A stretch of DNA of 64,000 bases from JAGVSR01 sp963742405 (lineage in GTDB: Bacteria; Pseudomonadota; Alphaproteobacteria; Rhizobiales; Hyphomicrobiaceae): the NCBI GenBank assembly GCA_963742405.1, contig CAVUMB010000006.1, forward strand, positions 248,001 to 312,000. Direction: 5' to 3'. The position numbers and the translations under genes were made by a program. The notes under the pieces were generated by a model. It did no database searches and was not told the DNA's origin. It saw nothing but the letters and a program-made list of their open reading frames with translations. Below are positions 36,809 through 45,714 of this stretch, in pieces. Positions within the stretch are counted from its first letter, which is position 1. Each line of letters begins with the position of its first letter.

Positions 36809-37762
36809 GTGCAGACGCAAGCCCAAATTGCAGATATGTCGCGCGGCGCGGCGATTAAATCGCGATCCAGACGGAACGAAAGACCGGATGCGGCGGGCGT
36901 CGATTGGCGATCGCACTTTTCCCATTATCTTGGCCGGCCCCTATTGCAGGCGGGACCGATCGTCTTTGGTGGCTGCGTTGTCTCATTACTCTTTGTCGCT
37001 TGGCTCAATCGCGACGAGGGCCATTTGACCGCGGAAAGCGGTGCCGGCTATTGGCTTGGGATTGTCGGCGCGGTCATCATGCTGATGCTTGTCGCGTACC
37101 CATTCCGCAAGAGGCTTCGTATTCTCAATCGCGTCGGGCGCGTCTCAAGTTGGTTCCGACTTCACATGGTGTTCGGGATCATCGGGCCGACACTCGTCAT
37201 CTTGCACACGAACTTCAATCTGGGCTCTCTGAACAGCCGGCTGGCCTTGTTGACGATGTTGATCGTCGTTACCAGTGGCATCATCGGCCGTTACCTTTAC
37301 GCCAAGGTCCACAGAGGACTGTACGGGCAGCAAGCCGAACTGCGCGACATTCTGGCCGACATAGCAGCTCTGAAAACCTCGCTGGGACAGGAGATAGCGG
37401 GATTGCCGGCGCTTGTTCAGCGGCTTGAGAGCCACGCAGAGCGCGTTGCGGCAAAGCGAGGCTTTGCTGGCGCATTCATCTCCGGACCGCGCACAGCACT
37501 AGCGCGCCGAAGTATCGCTCGAGGAATCGAGAGCGCAATTGCAGCATCACCTGCATGGCGATCAATCCCACGCCGGCAGCGCCGTGCTTATGTCCGTGAG
37601 ATCAATCAGCGACTGCGGCTGTTCTTCGCGGCCGTGCGGAAGGCCGAGCGGCTTGCTCTTTTCGAGTGGCTGTTCTCGATGTGGCATCACCTGCATCTGC
37701 CGCTGTTTGTTATGCTGGCCGTGAGCGTTGTCATTCATATCGTGGCTGTGCACCGCTACTGA
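36809..37762 (+). CDS. Histidine-bearing inner-membrane protein, putative heme b/quinol-linked subunit
   Basis: 317 residues from a GTG at 36809 (an ATG nine codons later is an alternative). About five transmembrane helices: GPIVFGGCVVSLLFVAWL, WLGIVGAVIMLMLVAYPF, LHMVFGIIGPTLVILHTNF, LLTMLIVVTSGIIGRYLY and HLPLFVMLAVSVVIHIVAVH. A long helical, probably cytoplasmic, domain lies between helices 4 and 5. Histidines sit within or at the ends of helices 3 and 5 (LHMV, LHTN, WHHLHL, IHIV, VHRY), as in b-type cytochromes. Its stop shares a base with the start of the 18-heme cytochrome, so the two are coupled. A quinol-oxidising entry point for the cytochrome wire is inferred. Confidence 0.7.
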   Translation: MQTQAQIADMSRGAAIKSRSRRNERPDAAGVDWRSHFSHYLGRPLLQAGPIVFGGCVVSLLFVAWLNRDEGHLTAESGAGYWLGIVGAVIMLMLVAYPFRKRLRILNRVGRVSSWFRLHMVFGIIGPTLVILHTNFNLGSLNSRLALLTMLIVVTSGIIGRYLYAKVHRGLYGQQAELRDILADIAALKTSLGQEIAGLPALVQRLESHAERVAAKRGFAGAFISGPRTALARRSIARGIESAIAASPAWRSIPRRQRRAYVREINQRLRLFFAAVRKAERLALFEWLFSMWHHLHLPLFVMLAVSVVIHIVAVHRY

Positions 37763-39141
37763 TGGCGAAGCTTGTTCGGTCGAAAATCATAAAGATACTG
37801 GCACTGGCCGCGCTGCTCGTATCAGCATCGATCATCGGTGCGCAGGCGCAGAGCCTGTTCGAGAAGCTGATACTGCCAGGTGAGGTGACCGAGCCGCACG
37901 CCAAATTTGAGCAGAAATGCGAAAGCTGTCACGAGCCGTTCTCGAAAGCGAGCCAACGTCGACTCTGTCTCGAGTGCCATAAAGAGGTCGCCTCCGATAT
38001 CGCGGGAAAGCGAGGATTTCACGGAAGGCGTCCAGAGATTGAAAAATCAGAATGCAAGACGTGTCATACCGATCATAAGGGGCGCAAAGCAAATATCGTT
38101 CCGTTTGACGAGGCGACTTTCAATCATGCCTTTACGGACTTCGTTCTCAACGGTGCCCACAAGACCGCACCCTGTTCGGGTTGTCATTCATCCGGGCAGC
38201 CCTTCCGAAAAGCACCGAGCGGTTGTGTCGACTGCCACAAGAGCGATGACGCGCATCGCGGCAATCTGGGCACGAATTGCGCTTCGTGCCATCGCGAGGA
38301 CGACTGGCGCAAGCCGAAGTCGTTCGACCATTCCAAAACATCTTTTCCGCTCGACGGCGCCCACGGTAAGGTGGCCTGTTCCGCATGCCACGCAGGCGAG
38401 CGTTACAAGGGGGCGCCGCATGCGTGCGTGGAGTGTCACAAGATCCAGGACGTCCATGGCGGTCGTTTTGGTACAAAGTGCGAGAAGTGCCATGCTCCCT
38501 CGAAGTGGAAGACCATACGCTTTGACCATTCCAAGGACACGAAATTCCCACTGAATGGCGCTCACAAGAGCGCCGCTTGCAACGGGTGTCATAAGGCGGG
38601 CCTGTTCGAGGTCAAGCTCTCAAGGATGTGTGTGTCGTGCCACAAGGCTCAGGATCCGCACAAGGGTCAACTCGGCACAAAATGCGAGAGCTGCCACAAT
38701 GAGACGGCTTGGCAGCAGAAGGTAGAGTTCGATCATGAACTCAGCCGTTTTCCGTTGATAGGACTGCACGCTGCAGTTCCTTGCGAGGCATGTCATAGCA
38801 GTAGTGCCTTCCGTGGGACTCCAATGACCTGCACGGCGTGTCACAAGGACAATCATCATCAAGGGGCGCTAGGGCCCGCGTGCGAGAACTGCCACACTCC
38901 CAACGGTTGGACCTTGTGGCGCTTCAATCACGATCGTGACACACAATTCCCGCTGACCGGCGCGCATAAGACACTCGCTTGTAGCGGCTGCCACGCTCCG
39001 AATTCTAGTGGGAAGGCGGCGGCGCCGAAGACCTGCTTCGGGTGCCATGCATCCGACGATGCGCATCGTGGCTCCTTTGGCCGGAGTTGCGAGAAGTGCC
39101 ACACCACGGAGACGTTCCGCGCGAGTGCGCGATCACCGTGA
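37762..39141 (+). CDS. Secreted multiheme c-type cytochrome with 18 CXXCH motifs
   Basis: 459 residues. The signal peptide (IIKILALAALLVSASIIGAQ, cleavage near AQA) leads to a mature part packed with heme-binding motifs. I count 18: CESCH, CLECH, CKTCH, CSGCH, CVDCH, CASCH, CSACH, CVECH, CEKCH, CNGCH, CVSCH, CESCH, CEACH, CTACH, CENCH, CSGCH, CFGCH and CEKCH. They come in a loose repeat of about 40-50 residues, with FDHSK/FPLNGAHK-type segments giving extra His for bis-His ligation. It resembles the cytochrome c3 / doubled-CXXCH superfamily. It would be a periplasmic electron carrier between the membrane protein and the larger cytochrome. Confidence 0.9.
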   Translation: MAKLVRSKIIKILALAALLVSASIIGAQAQSLFEKLILPGEVTEPHAKFEQKCESCHEPFSKASQRRLCLECHKEVASDIAGKRGFHGRRPEIEKSECKTCHTDHKGRKANIVPFDEATFNHAFTDFVLNGAHKTAPCSGCHSSGQPFRKAPSGCVDCHKSDDAHRGNLGTNCASCHREDDWRKPKSFDHSKTSFPLDGAHGKVACSACHAGERYKGAPHACVECHKIQDVHGGRFGTKCEKCHAPSKWKTIRFDHSKDTKFPLNGAHKSAACNGCHKAGLFEVKLSRMCVSCHKAQDPHKGQLGTKCESCHNETAWQQKVEFDHELSRFPLIGLHAAVPCEACHSSSAFRGTPMTCTACHKDNHHQGALGPACENCHTPNGWTLWRFNHDRDTQFPLTGAHKTLACSGCHAPNSSGKAAAPKTCFGCHASDDAHRGSFGRSCEKCHTTETFRASARSP

Positions 39142-39367
39142 GTTGTACCCATCCTGTTGTGATCAATTTTCCTGTCGCTTCGCTGACTTAGGGCAGGAAT
39201 AGCTGCCTGGAGACCACGTTGTTCTGCGTATGGCTGAGCGCACCGTTCGCACGTGCGCGCAGATGGCATTGTGGGCGCTTCAATGGAGGTTATCGCGCGG
39301 ATTTAGAACATCGGCTCGCACGGGGAAAGCCGACGTACTTTCGACATGAGAAGAGTTGGGGGGAGTT

Positions 39368-41932
39368 ATGCGCGCTACGAGATGGATCATCTCGGCCTTG
39401 TTCGCCGCTTTTGGCGTGGCGGGCATCGTTGCGTCATCTCCCCTTTCTGCTCAGCAGAGCATTTCTGCATTCGATCATTCTCGGACTGGATTTCCACTAA
39501 TCGGTATGCATTCCGGTGTGGAATGTTCGTCCTGTCATACCGGTGGACGTTTTTCAGGTACCCCACGCATCTGCGCCGCGTGTCACGATGGTTCGACGGC
39601 CATCGGCAAGCCCGCTGCACATCCGCCGACGTCCAACGCCTGCGCATCGTGCCACTCGGTCACAGGTTGGGACAAGACGCGGCAGGATCACCGGGAAACT
39701 AGGGGTGCGTGCGCTTCGTGCCACAATGGCTCTCACGCGCAAGGCAAGCCCACATCGCACATCGCAACGACTGCCCCCTGCGAGTCGTGTCATACAAACA
39801 CCGTCACGTTCACTACCGCGCGGTTCGACCATACAGGCATCACGTCCGGTTGCGCCTCTTGCCACAATGGCGCGAAGGCGATCGGGAAGCCCAACAACCA
39901 CATCGCGACTTCTGCGTCGTGCGAGACCTGCCACAAGAGCACGTCCAGCTTCTCCGGTGCCGCGTTCTCTCACACCGGCATCACGTCGGGGTGCGCCTCT
40001 TGCCACAACGGCACCAGTGCAACGGGTAAGCCGTCGGGACACATCGCGACTTCTGCGTCGTGCGAGACCTGCCACAAGAGCACGTCCAGCTTCTCTGTCG
40101 CCTCGTTCTCTCACACCGGCATCACTTCGGGCTGCGCCTCTTGCCACAACGGCACGAGTGCAACGGGCAAGTCCAACAATCACATCGCAACTTCCGCGTC
40201 GTGCGAGACCTGCCACAAGAGCACGACCAGCTTCTCCGGCGCCGCGTTCTCTCACACCGGCATCACCTCGGGCTGCGCCTCATGCCACAACGGCACGAGT
40301 GCAACGGGCAAGCCGTCGGGACACATTGCGACTTCTGCGTCGTGCGAGACCTGCCACAAGAGCACGTCCAGCTTCACCGGTGCTTCGTTCTCTCATACCG
40401 GCATCACCTCGGGCTGCGCGTCCTGCCACAACGGTTCGACGGCGCCCGGAAAACCGGCGGGCCACGTCGTGACGTCCGCCGCGTGCGAAACCTGCCACAA
40501 GAGTACGTCCAGCTTCACCGGTGCCGCGTTCTCTCACACCGGCATCACTTCTGGTTGTGCCTCGTGCCACAATGGTTCGACGGCGATGGGGAAACCGGCT
40601 GGGCATGTTGTGACGTCCGCCGCGTGCGAAACCTGCCACAAGAGCACATCCAGCTTCTCCGGCGCTTCGTTCTCTCATACCGGTATCACCTCGGGCTGCG
40701 CGTCCTGCCACAACGGTTCGACGGCGCCCGGAAAGCCGGCGGGCCACGTCGTGACGTCCGCCGCATGCGAAACCTGCCACAAGAGCACCGCCACGTTCTC
40801 AGGTGCCACGTTCTCTCATACCGGTATCACCTCAGGCTGCGCGTCCTGCCACAACGGTTCGACGGCCCCGGGCAAGCCGGCGGGCCACGTCGTGACGTCC
40901 GCCGCATGCGAAACCTGTCACAAGAGCACCGTCACGTTCTCAGGTGCCACGTTCTCTCATACCGGTATCACCTCAGGCTGCGCGTCCTGCCACAACGGTT
41001 CGACGGCCCCGGGCAAGCCGGCGGGCCACGTCGTGACGTCCGCCGCATGCGAAACGTGCCACAAGAGCACCGTCACGTTCTCAGGTGCCACGTTCTCTCA
41101 TACCGGTATCACCTCAGGCTGCGCGTCCTGCCACAACGGTTCGACGGCCCCGGGCAAGCCGGCGGGCCACGTCGTGACGTCCTCCGCATGCGAAACGTGT
41201 CACAAGAGCACCGTCACGTTCTCAGGTGCCACGTTCTCTCATACCGGTATCACCTCAGGCTGCGCGTCCTGCCACAACGGTTCGACGGCCCCGGGCAAGC
41301 CGGCGGGCCACGTCGTGACGTCCGCCGCATGCGAAACCTGCCACAAGAGCACCGTCACGTTCTCAGGTGCCACGTTCTCTCATACCGGTATCACCTCAGG
41401 CTGCGCGTCCTGCCACAACGGTTCGACGGCCCCGGGCAAGCCGGCGGGCCACGTCGTGACGTCCGCCGCATGCGAAACGTGTCACAAGAGCACCGTCACG
41501 TTCTCGGGTGCCGTGTTCTCGCACACCGGCATCACCTCGGGCTGCGCGACCTGCCACAACGGTTCGACAGCCCCGGGCAAGCCTGCGGGCCACGTGGTGA
41601 CGTCCGCCGCATGCGAAACCTGTCACAAGAGCACCGTTACATTCTCGGGTGCCGTGTTCTCGCACACCGGCATCACCTCAGGTTGCGCGTCCTGCCACAA
41701 TGGAACGACGGCACCTGGAAAGCCCACGGGGCATCTGCCGACCTCTCAACCGTGCGAAACGTGCCACCGCAGCACTGCGACATTCTCCGGCGCGCGGATG
41801 GATCATACGGGCATCGTGAGCGGGTGTGCGAACTGCCACAATGGGACCTTCGCCGAAGGGAAGCCAGGAGATCATCCGCGCACCAGCGCTCCTTGTGAGA
41901 CGTGCCATAAATCGACGAGGAGCTGGGATTGA
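39368..41932 (+). CDS. Giant tandem-repeat multiheme cytochrome with 35 CXXCH motifs
   Basis: 854 residues; the ATG at 39368 is preceded by GGGGGGAG. The signal peptide (IISALFAAFGVAGIVASSPL, cleavage near SAQ) is followed by five CXXCH motifs, then fourteen consecutive units of exactly 47 residues, then a partial fifteenth. Each unit has two CXXCH motifs (CASCHNG and CETCHKS) and two further conserved His (in KPxGH and FSHTGITSG), exactly one extra His per heme for bis-His coordination. The arithmetic closes: 161 + 14x47 + 35 = 854, with 5+28+2 = 35 motifs. No membrane anchor is seen. A linear heme wire or filament in the periplasm or outside the cell is inferred. Confidence 0.9.
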   Translation: MRATRWIISALFAAFGVAGIVASSPLSAQQSISAFDHSRTGFPLIGMHSGVECSSCHTGGRFSGTPRICAACHDGSTAIGKPAAHPPTSNACASCHSVTGWDKTRQDHRETRGACASCHNGSHAQGKPTSHIATTAPCESCHTNTVTFTTARFDHTGITSGCASCHNGAKAIGKPNNHIATSASCETCHKSTSSFSGAAFSHTGITSGCASCHNGTSATGKPSGHIATSASCETCHKSTSSFSVASFSHTGITSGCASCHNGTSATGKSNNHIATSASCETCHKSTTSFSGAAFSHTGITSGCASCHNGTSATGKPSGHIATSASCETCHKSTSSFTGASFSHTGITSGCASCHNGSTAPGKPAGHVVTSAACETCHKSTSSFTGAAFSHTGITSGCASCHNGSTAMGKPAGHVVTSAACETCHKSTSSFSGASFSHTGITSGCASCHNGSTAPGKPAGHVVTSAACETCHKSTATFSGATFSHTGITSGCASCHNGSTAPGKPAGHVVTSAACETCHKSTVTFSGATFSHTGITSGCASCHNGSTAPGKPAGHVVTSAACETCHKSTVTFSGATFSHTGITSGCASCHNGSTAPGKPAGHVVTSSACETCHKSTVTFSGATFSHTGITSGCASCHNGSTAPGKPAGHVVTSAACETCHKSTVTFSGATFSHTGITSGCASCHNGSTAPGKPAGHVVTSAACETCHKSTVTFSGAVFSHTGITSGCATCHNGSTAPGKPAGHVVTSAACETCHKSTVTFSGAVFSHTGITSGCASCHNGTTAPGKPTGHLPTSQPCETCHRSTATFSGARMDHTGIVSGCANCHNGTFAEGKPGDHPRTSAPCETCHKSTRSWD
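39851..41824 (+). repeat. Fourteen tandem 141-bp coding repeats
   Basis: Each 141-bp unit encodes 47 residues of the multiheme cytochrome. Units 1-4 form one subfamily (GHIATSASCETCH) and units 5-13 another (GHVVTSAACETCH); unit 14 is divergent. Units 8-11 are nearly identical at DNA level, with long shared runs such as GGTTCGACGGCCCCGGGCAA, so the array expanded recently, probably by unequal recombination. Copy number may vary between cells or be mis-assembled. Confidence 0.92.
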
Positions 41933-41934
41933 CC

Positions 41935-44259
41935 ATGCGGTTCAATAAGCTCGTCCCGACTTATGCTGTTCTGCTCCTTGTTGGATTTGCAGGAATCTCA
42001 GACGTCGTTCGCGCCGAACCGGCGCTCGACCGACTGCTGCAAAGTGTTCAGGTTTCCAATCAGAAACAGTGCACCGCGATTAGCATTTCCTTCAACTTTC
42101 GAGTTCGCTACCTCAATCACTTTCCAACAAGCTCAGGAAGGGAATTGAGAATATCGGTGAGACCCATTGATCCCGGCGAGTTTGCATCAGAAATCGTGAC
42201 CCGGCGCGAGTTGCTTCGCGCTCCGCAAACCCGTATTGGGCGTTTGCGCTCAATCGACTTCGAGGTGTTGAACGCTGCCGGCCCCGTTCTGACAGTTCTT
42301 TTCGACCAGACGACAAACTATCGCGTTTCGCAGGGCGATGACTTCCAAAGCATCGTTATCGAAATATTCGGGCAGAAAGGTCCCGGAAAATGCAGCAAGG
42401 TCTTCGCCGGTTCAGGCGCCCCGAGCGGTTGGACAACCACTGTTAGTCAGGCTGCTACACCTGCAGGCGCGTCTGAAGCGACATCGGTTCGCACAGGGCG
42501 CAGCTCAAATTCAAAAGCGAGTGAAGCTCAAAGTCGCGAAGCCGCCGCCTGGCTCGATGAGGGCCGCGCGGCACTTAAGAAAGTAGACTATCAGGCGGCG
42601 ATTTCGAAATTCGCGAAGATCCTGAGGCTTCCTGAGACACCGAGTACGCCCGATGCTCAGGAGTATCTGGGTGTGGCCCGGCAACGAAATAAGGAACTTG
42701 CCGCTGCCAAGGCCGAATACGAAGATTACCTCGTCCGTTACCCCGCCGGAGAGGGAGCTGATAGGGTGCGTCAGCGCCTCGCCGCACTTGAAACAGCCTC
42801 GGGAAATGCGAGTGCGGTTGAACTCAAGCAGCCACGCAGCGCTGGAGAACGTGGAGTTGATGGCGGGCAGACTTGGACCCTTTCAGGAAGCGCTTCTCAG
42901 TTCTACGTACGCGATGACAGCTTTCGCACCCTGCGCGATCCGAGCCTTCCAAGCACCGTCAACGAAGACCTGGATCTACACGACGTTCATCAGAATGAAC
43001 TCCTGACGAGCTTGGACGCGATTGCGACCTGGAGCACCCCCGGCATGAAATCAAAGCTTCGGTTTTCGGGCACACACGAACACGAATTTGACGATCAAGG
43101 TGAGGAAGTCGTTGGGGTCGCCGCCTTGTTCGTCGACACGACCATTCGTGATTGGGGCACCCAGGCCCGCATCGGTCGTCAAACGCGAAACACCGGCGGC
43201 GTGTTGGGCCGTTTTGACGGTGCACTTCTAAGCTACGACGTAGCCCCAACCGTCCGGCTGAACGGCGTGGTCGGTTCACCGGTCAATAGGCGACGTGACA
43301 TGCCATACGACGAGGAGCGGCTTTTCTACGGGGCAAGCATCGACTTCGGAATTGCCAATGGGCTCGATGCGACCCTCTTCGCCATTGAGCAGCGCGACCG
43401 TGACATTCTCGACCGTCAGGCCATCGGTGGAGAGCTTCGGTACAATGATGAAACGCGGTCCGCTTTCGGTACCGTCGACTACGATATCCATTATCAGGAG
43501 CTGAATGCCGCGGTCCTGACAGGTTCGTGGACATTCGCTGACAAATCGAACATCCACGGCGCGTTCGACTACCGCAAATCCCCCTATCTCTCAACGTGGA
43601 CGGCCCTACAGGGCGACGTCTATCCGTCGCTCTACGAAATGCTGCGAACAAAGACGCTAGCGGAAGTCGAGGCGCTTGCCGTTGACCGGACCGCATCGTT
43701 CACTTCGGGGTCGGCCGGGTACTCTCGCCAAATCAACGAAACCTTTCAGGTCAACGTCGATGCCACTGTGACGAATTACAGCGGAACGGATGCATCCGGC
43801 GGACTTCCAGCCACCGAAGGAACCGGTAACGAGTATTTTCTGAACGCACAACTTGTCGGAAACGGCGTCATCGAGCGCGACGACTTGTTTGTAGCGGGTC
43901 TGCGCTTCGCTGATCTCGACGAATCCAATTTCTATATCCTCGACCTCAGTGCGCGTTACCCGGTCATGGAAAACCTCAAAATCAATCCGCGACTGCTACT
44001 TGGATATCGGACTGGAGATGATTCCGACCTCATCGAGTACTCCGTTCTGCCATCGGTTCTGCTGGATTATTATGTGACGCGCGACTTCAGTCTTGAACTG
44101 GAAGTAGGAGCCCGATGGACGGATTCTACGGTCGGCGGAGTGGAGGAAACCTCGACCGACCTGTTCTTCACGGTTGGCTATCGCTATGACTTCTATGCTG
44201 ACGGAAGTTCGGCCACACAGTCCCGAGCAACCCCCTACGGCCTCGGCGTCAGGCGTTAG
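41935..44259 (+). CDS. Predicted outer-membrane beta-barrel with periplasmic AMIN-like and TPR parts
   Basis: 774 residues, ATG at 41935 after the cytochrome stop. Signal peptide (LVPTYAVLLLVGFAGISDVV, cleavage near RAE). Residues 30-150 look like an AMIN-type beta domain (LRISVRPIDPGEF, LTVLFDQTTNYRVSQG). Residues 190-280 contain TPR-like helices (WLDEGRAALKKVDYQAAIS, EYLGVARQRNKELAAAKAEY). From about 310 to the end, alternating amphipathic strands with aromatic ends (SASQFYVRDDSF, LRFSGTHEHEF, LELEVGARWTDSTV, FFTVGYRYDFY) indicate an outer-membrane barrel. It could house or dock the multiheme cytochromes, as MtrB does for MtrA, but I see no direct homology to MtrB. Confidence 0.75.
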   Translation: MRFNKLVPTYAVLLLVGFAGISDVVRAEPALDRLLQSVQVSNQKQCTAISISFNFRVRYLNHFPTSSGRELRISVRPIDPGEFASEIVTRRELLRAPQTRIGRLRSIDFEVLNAAGPVLTVLFDQTTNYRVSQGDDFQSIVIEIFGQKGPGKCSKVFAGSGAPSGWTTTVSQAATPAGASEATSVRTGRSSNSKASEAQSREAAAWLDEGRAALKKVDYQAAISKFAKILRLPETPSTPDAQEYLGVARQRNKELAAAKAEYEDYLVRYPAGEGADRVRQRLAALETASGNASAVELKQPRSAGERGVDGGQTWTLSGSASQFYVRDDSFRTLRDPSLPSTVNEDLDLHDVHQNELLTSLDAIATWSTPGMKSKLRFSGTHEHEFDDQGEEVVGVAALFVDTTIRDWGTQARIGRQTRNTGGVLGRFDGALLSYDVAPTVRLNGVVGSPVNRRRDMPYDEERLFYGASIDFGIANGLDATLFAIEQRDRDILDRQAIGGELRYNDETRSAFGTVDYDIHYQELNAAVLTGSWTFADKSNIHGAFDYRKSPYLSTWTALQGDVYPSLYEMLRTKTLAEVEALAVDRTASFTSGSAGYSRQINETFQVNVDATVTNYSGTDASGGLPATEGTGNEYFLNAQLVGNGVIERDDLFVAGLRFADLDESNFYILDLSARYPVMENLKINPRLLLGYRTGDDSDLIEYSVLPSVLLDYYVTRDFSLELEVGARWTDSTVGGVEETSTDLFFTVGYRYDFYADGSSATQSRATPYGLGVRR

Positions 44260-44350
44260 AATTTGTATCAATGTACTGGCTAGCGTCTTCGCGATATTTA
44301 GACTGGTCAAGACGGCTACAGAACGCTCTCATTGACAGGTCATAAAATAT

Positions 44351-45712
44351 TCAAGCGGGCTTGACGCTGGCCATGACAAGTTCGACGCGTAGGCCGCCGA
44401 GTGGGCTCTCTGCGAGAGAAACATCTCCGCCATAGAGTCGCGCGAGGTCTCTTGCTATCGCCAACCCCAATCCAGAGCCGGATTCCTGGCTGTCCCAGCG
44501 TTCCCCGACATTGAAGACAATTTCGCGTGCCTCGGCAGGGAGGCCCGGTCCGTCGTCATCGATGAGAATAACTACATTGCCTCCTGACTTGGCAATACCG
44601 GCAGAGACCTCGACCCGACTCCCCGCGTGCTTGAAGGCATTATCGAGCAAGTTCGCCAGGATCTCATTCAGATCTTGGCGATCGCACGCGATGCGCAGTC
44701 CGGAATCGAGGGATTTTGTCACCTTGATTACGCGTGTACGATAGAGCCGCTGCAAGGCCAGTGTCACTTCATCGGTAGCGACGGCAAGCGAAGCTGAGTT
44801 TCCGAGTGTGATATGCGCTGCGGCCGCGCGCGCACGTGTGATCTGATAGTCGATATGGGTTTGCATCTTCTTGACCTGAGCGACAATCGTAGCGGCAGGC
44901 TTGGAGAGGCCGTCGCGATCTAGGCGATGGGCTTCGTCCGATAGGATTGCCAGCGGCGTCTTCAAACCGTGAGCAATGTTGCCCGCCTGCGTCCGGGCCC
45001 GCTGAACGAGTTCACCGGTCGACGTCAGAAGCCCATTGAGGTCATCCACCAAGGGCTGCACCTCGGACGGAAACGTCTCAGATATTTGCTTGTGCTGGCC
45101 ATTTCGCACGTATCCGAGGGCCGCCCGCAATTGGTTGAGGGGGCGCAATGCAAAGGCGATGAGCAAGCCGGCCGCCAGGATCAATGCCGCGGCGAAGGTG
45201 GCCAGAGAGATGCCAAGTGTCCGATTGAATTCACCCAGAACCGCATCGAGGTGACGCTGATCGGTTCCGATAACAAAGCGCACCACAGGTCCTGACGGCG
45301 TCTGCCACCGGCCTTGCTCGGCAACGAGGATGGCCCCCGTCGGCCCATCAGTCATATGGGTATGTACTCCGACATCCTTAGGCTCATCGATTGGCGTCCG
45401 AAGCATTGGACCCTGCATCGATGCCGATCGAGCCAGTACTGTGTCGCCGCGCTGTATCTCCCAGTAGAAGCCGGAAAGGGCTTCGTCGTATCGGGGATCG
45501 CTCAAGGGGCGTGAGAGAACAGCCGCACCCTCTCTCAACTCCGCGAGACGCTCGAGTTCGGAGAGGTGCACGTAGAGTTCTTCTTTGAATTGCGCCGTGA
45601 CGTGATGGCGGAAGACCGCTGACAGCACGAGCCCCGCGGAAATGATGCCCACGAGGATCCAAAGGGCAGCCATGGCGATTAATCGTGTTTTCAGGCTTTG
45701 CAGCAAGGGCAT
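44351..45712 (-). CDS. Sensor histidine kinase
   Basis: 453 residues: transmembrane helix 1 (LIAMAALWILVGIISAGLVL), a periplasmic sensor of about 130 residues, helix 2 (LATFAAALILAAGLLIAFAL), HAMP, a HisKA domain with the phospho-His in GNIAHGLKTPLAIL (about residue 247) and an HATPase_c domain with NLLDNAFKHA, DDDGPGLP and SGSGLGLAIARDLARL. It senses an envelope signal and phosphorylates the response regulator encoded just upstream; the two genes are two bases apart. It is PhoQ/FeuQ-like in architecture. The divergent neighbour is a heavy-metal RND operon, so metal sensing is inferred. Confidence 0.93.
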   Translation of the reverse strand: MPLLQSLKTRLIAMAALWILVGIISAGLVLSAVFRHHVTAQFKEELYVHLSELERLAELREGAAVLSRPLSDPRYDEALSGFYWEIQRGDTVLARSASMQGPMLRTPIDEPKDVGVHTHMTDGPTGAILVAEQGRWQTPSGPVVRFVIGTDQRHLDAVLGEFNRTLGISLATFAAALILAAGLLIAFALRPLNQLRAALGYVRNGQHKQISETFPSEVQPLVDDLNGLLTSTGELVQRARTQAGNIAHGLKTPLAILSDEAHRLDRDGLSKPAATIVAQVKKMQTHIDYQITRARAAAAHITLGNSASLAVATDEVTLALQRLYRTRVIKVTKSLDSGLRIACDRQDLNEILANLLDNAFKHAGSRVEVSAGIAKSGGNVVILIDDDGPGLPAEAREIVFNVGERWDSQESGSGLGLAIARDLARLYGGDVSLAESPLGGLRVELVMASVKPA

Positions 45713-45714
45713 GG

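Noticed and set aside
39851..41824. Regular tandem array considered as a CRISPR array
   Set aside because: The repeat is 141 bp, contiguous without unique spacers, and encodes heme motifs in frame.
40060..41898. Long open frame in a second plus-strand frame of the cytochrome repeats, and minus-strand frames at 39554-40255, 40280-40780
   Set aside because: They arise because the 141-bp repeat keeps three alternative frames open; their translations are low-complexity Arg/His repeats without signal peptide, and the cytochrome frame explains the codon pattern.
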